64,000 nucleotides of DNA from GCA-2683135 sp964507445. Lineage in GTDB: Bacteria > Planctomycetota > GCA-002687715. The position numbers and the translations under genes were made by a program. Below are positions 62,225 to 64,000 of the stretch, in pieces (the first letter of the stretch is position 1; every line of letters starts with the position of its first letter). The stretch covers positions 322,782 through 386,781 of the forward strand of contig CAZDQF010000003.1 of assembly GCA_964507445.1 (NCBI GenBank), read 5' to 3'. The notes beneath the pieces were generated by a model, which worked only from the letters and a program-made list of their open reading frames with translations, was not told the origin of the DNA and made no database searches.

Positions 62225-63815
62225 CCTCAGACTCTCCGTTCCAAACCCAGGTCCCTTGCCATGGGCGTTGCCCTGGCTCACGGACCCCTGTGATCTGGGC
62301 TCTGTTCGCTTCCAGTCGACGCATGATCAGGAACACGGCTTCCAGATCATCCGTCGCCGCTTCATCCGCCAGTTCGTCAAGGGAGAGCGGACGCTGCATC
62401 CGAGCGAGGGTCTCCGAGAGGCGCCCCTGAAGCTCCAGGAGCTCCCCCGCCGCGCGCTTACCCGCCTCGACGCCCGGCTGGTGATAGGCGTTGATACCCA
62501 CCAGGGATGCGTAGAGACCGACGGCTCTCTCGTAGAGCGCGATCAGCGCCCCCACGTGACGGGCGGACAGCTCAGGGAGGGTGATGGTGATGGACCCGCG
62601 ACCGTTCTCTCGCAACGCCCGCCGCGTCCCCTGGAGGAACCCACCCAGGTAATCACCGGAGGTGACACCGGGCTCGACCTCGACGTCCGAGCGCTCACGA
62701 TCCCGCAAGACCTCCACGAACGTGACGAAGAAGTTGGCCACGCCATCCCGCAGCTGCTGAACGAAGGCGTGCTGGTCCGTGGAGCCCTTGTTCCCGTAGA
62801 CACTGATCCCCTGGTTGACCGTCCGCCCCTGCAGGTCCTTTTCCTTCCCCAGGGACTCCATGATCAACTGCTGGAGATAGCGGGCCAGGAGCTCCAGGCG
62901 GTCCTTGTAAGGCAGGATCACCATGTCCCGACGCCCGACGCCATCCGTAGCATGATGCCAGCATGCGGCGAGCAAGGCCGCGGGATTGGACCTCAGGTCA
63001 TGAACACGGGTCAGCTCATCCATGGCGGCGGCGCCCCCCAGGAGCGCGTCCACGTCGATCCCCTCCAATGCCGCTGGCAGCAGCCCCACGGCGCACATCT
63101 GCGAGGTGCGGCCGCCGACCCAGTCCCACATGGGGAAGCGGGCGAGCCAGCCTTCCGCCCTGGCCTGACGATCGAGGACCGAATCTGCCCCCGTGATCGC
63201 CACCGCTCGACCGGGAAAAGACAGGCCGCCGGCCTCCATGGCACGCCTCAGCTCAGTGGTACCGTTCCGTGTCTCCGGCGTGGTCCCCGACTTGGAGATG
63301 GAGATGACCAGGGTGCGGGCCATGTCCGGCCCCAACCGCTCGAACAGTCGCTCAAACCCATCCGGGTCCGTGTTGTCCAGGAAGTAGAGGCTCAACCGAG
63401 GAATCGCTGGAGCGAGGGCTCGGCTCACGAACTGGGGCCCCAGCGCCGAGCCCCCGATGCCCACGGAGACCACGTGCGTGAAGGGCTCCCCCTGATCCGT
63501 CCTCACCTCGCCGTGACGGACACGACTCGCGAACTGCTTGACCTGCTCCGTGGTCTCGACGATGGCGCGCCCGAGATCGGGCATGGGAGCGAGGGACGGG
63601 GCACGGAGCCAGTAATGGCCTACCATCCGACCCTCATCCGGGTTCGCGACCTCCCCCGCCTCCAGGCGATCCATGGCTTCGAAAGCGCTGTCGAATCGGG
63701 GGGCCATGACCTCCAGGTCATCCGCGCTGACACCGAGCAGGCTCGGGTCGAGGCTCATCCCCAGATCGGGATCATGCCAGAGCAAGTCCGCGAAGCGAGA
63801 GAAGGAAGACTCCAT
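62214..63815 (-). CDS. pgi: Glucose-6-phosphate isomerase
   Basis: Pgi interconverts glucose-6-phosphate and fructose-6-phosphate. The 533-residue product has VVSVGIGGSALGPQFV and the phosphate-binding ISISKSGTTPET. The active-site segments are MESLGKEKDLQGR and GNKGSTDQHAFVQQL. The last 50 residues form a small extra domain ending TWVWNGE, as in the longer plant/cyanobacterial type. The start could be the ATG at 63815 or at 63824; AGGA is 9-10 nt before the former. Its stop overlaps the methyltransferase start. Confidence 0.95.
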   Translation of the reverse strand: MESSFSRFADLLWHDPDLGMSLDPSLLGVSADDLEVMAPRFDSAFEAMDRLEAGEVANPDEGRMVGHYWLRAPSLAPMPDLGRAIVETTEQVKQFASRVRHGEVRTDQGEPFTHVVSVGIGGSALGPQFVSRALAPAIPRLSLYFLDNTDPDGFERLFERLGPDMARTLVISISKSGTTPETRNGTTELRRAMEAGGLSFPGRAVAITGADSVLDRQARAEGWLARFPMWDWVGGRTSQMCAVGLLPAALEGIDVDALLGGAAAMDELTRVHDLRSNPAALLAACWHHATDGVGRRDMVILPYKDRLELLARYLQQLIMESLGKEKDLQGRTVNQGISVYGNKGSTDQHAFVQQLRDGVANFFVTFVEVLRDRERSDVEVEPGVTSGDYLGGFLQGTRRALRENGRGSITITLPELSARHVGALIALYERAVGLYASLVGINAYHQPGVEAGKRAAGELLELQGRLSETLARMQRPLSLDELADEAATDDLEAVFLIMRRLEANRAQITGVREPGQRPWQGTWVWNGESEDES

Positions 63816-64000
63816 GGCAGGCATCCTAACGACACCCCGCACCGCACGCGACCGTCCTTCGGGCGTCGCACCGGCAGCGGCACGGACGGCCTCCCGTCCT
63901 CAGCCTCGCCTGACCCTCCCAGCCCCATATACGCAGAGAGCCCCGGCCCCCCAGGACCCCCCCGCGCCCCGGAGGGGGCGGCCTGCCCGCGGGGCGGGGA
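63816..64000. other. Window end, GC-rich simple sequence
   Basis: No gene is seen. The final 60 bases are G/C runs with little complexity (C runs of 6-7, then GGAGGGGGCGG), like the sequence at the 48.5-kb gap. This suggests poor quality at a contig end. Any promoter of pgi would lie at about 63825-63890. Confidence 0.6.

Overview
The window is about 64 kb of high-GC bacterial DNA with tightly packed genes on both strands. Its gene content resembles an uncultured planctomycete-like bacterium: many secreted proteins of unknown function, FG-GAP, HEAT-repeat and VWA proteins, DUF1573 and DUF58 proteins, multiheme cytochromes, a GatCAB amidotransferase and SelB. The lineage is an inference, because no rRNA is present. 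The window opens inside purQ and closes in GC-rich low-complexity sequence that looks like a contig end. A 10-N gap at 48485-48494 marks a scaffold join.

Layout. 1-4760: purQ end, a lipoprotein, a secreted NIDO-like protein and selB. 4803-8558: recJ, a HAD hydrolase, comF and a small membrane protein. 8722-11893: gatC-gatA-gatB, start/stop coupled. 11912-14923: guaB-guaA, reading toward gatCAB. 15043-19144: a BatA/DUF58-type cluster without a visible MoxR ATPase. 19475-22658: an ABC-2 exporter pair with an FG-GAP protein. 22645-32863: eight minus-strand genes, mostly overlapping, that combine an iron-type ABC importer with two multiheme c-type cytochromes, a DUF1573 protein, a HEAT lipoprotein and a second FG-GAP protein. 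33034-38891: a lipoprotein, a TMTC-like membrane protein, a small secreted protein and clpB. 38987-43090: a DksA-like zinc-finger protein and an NtrC-type two-component system whose first gene encodes a periplasmic binding protein. 43108-45785: a small exported protein, a HEAT-VWA protein and a GNAT acetyltransferase. 45829-45902: an odd tRNA gene with anticodon UAA and a short variable loop. 45930-49632: a degenerate peptidase-like protein and two tandem paralogs with Gly/Pro-rich linkers. 49793-54120: proline dehydrogenase, thioredoxin reductase, a PTS EIIA protein and a PAP2-PHP fusion. 54311-58045: a three-gene operon described below. 58110-61416: two divergent secreted proteins. 61517-63815: a methyltransferase and glucose-6-phosphate isomerase.

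The best candidate for an undescribed system is 54311-58045. Its first gene encodes a pyruvate-kinase-type barrel whose C-terminal domain is replaced by a LicC-like nucleotidyltransferase. It is followed by an ATP sulfurylase and a CDP-alcohol phosphatidyltransferase with a complete catalytic motif. The layout resembles PEP mutase-cytidylyltransferase-CDP-alcohol transferase phosphonolipid pathways, but with a different PEP-binding barrel and a sulfate-activating enzyme. This suggests a CDP-activated, possibly sulfur-containing, lipid head group. The chemistry is inferred, not shown.

Other points of interest are the importer-cytochrome operon, a cytochrome fused to a phosphoesterase-like fold that has lost its metal ligands, the class I tRNA with anticodon UAA, the PAP2-PHP fusion, and a local block of unusual residues in ClpB.
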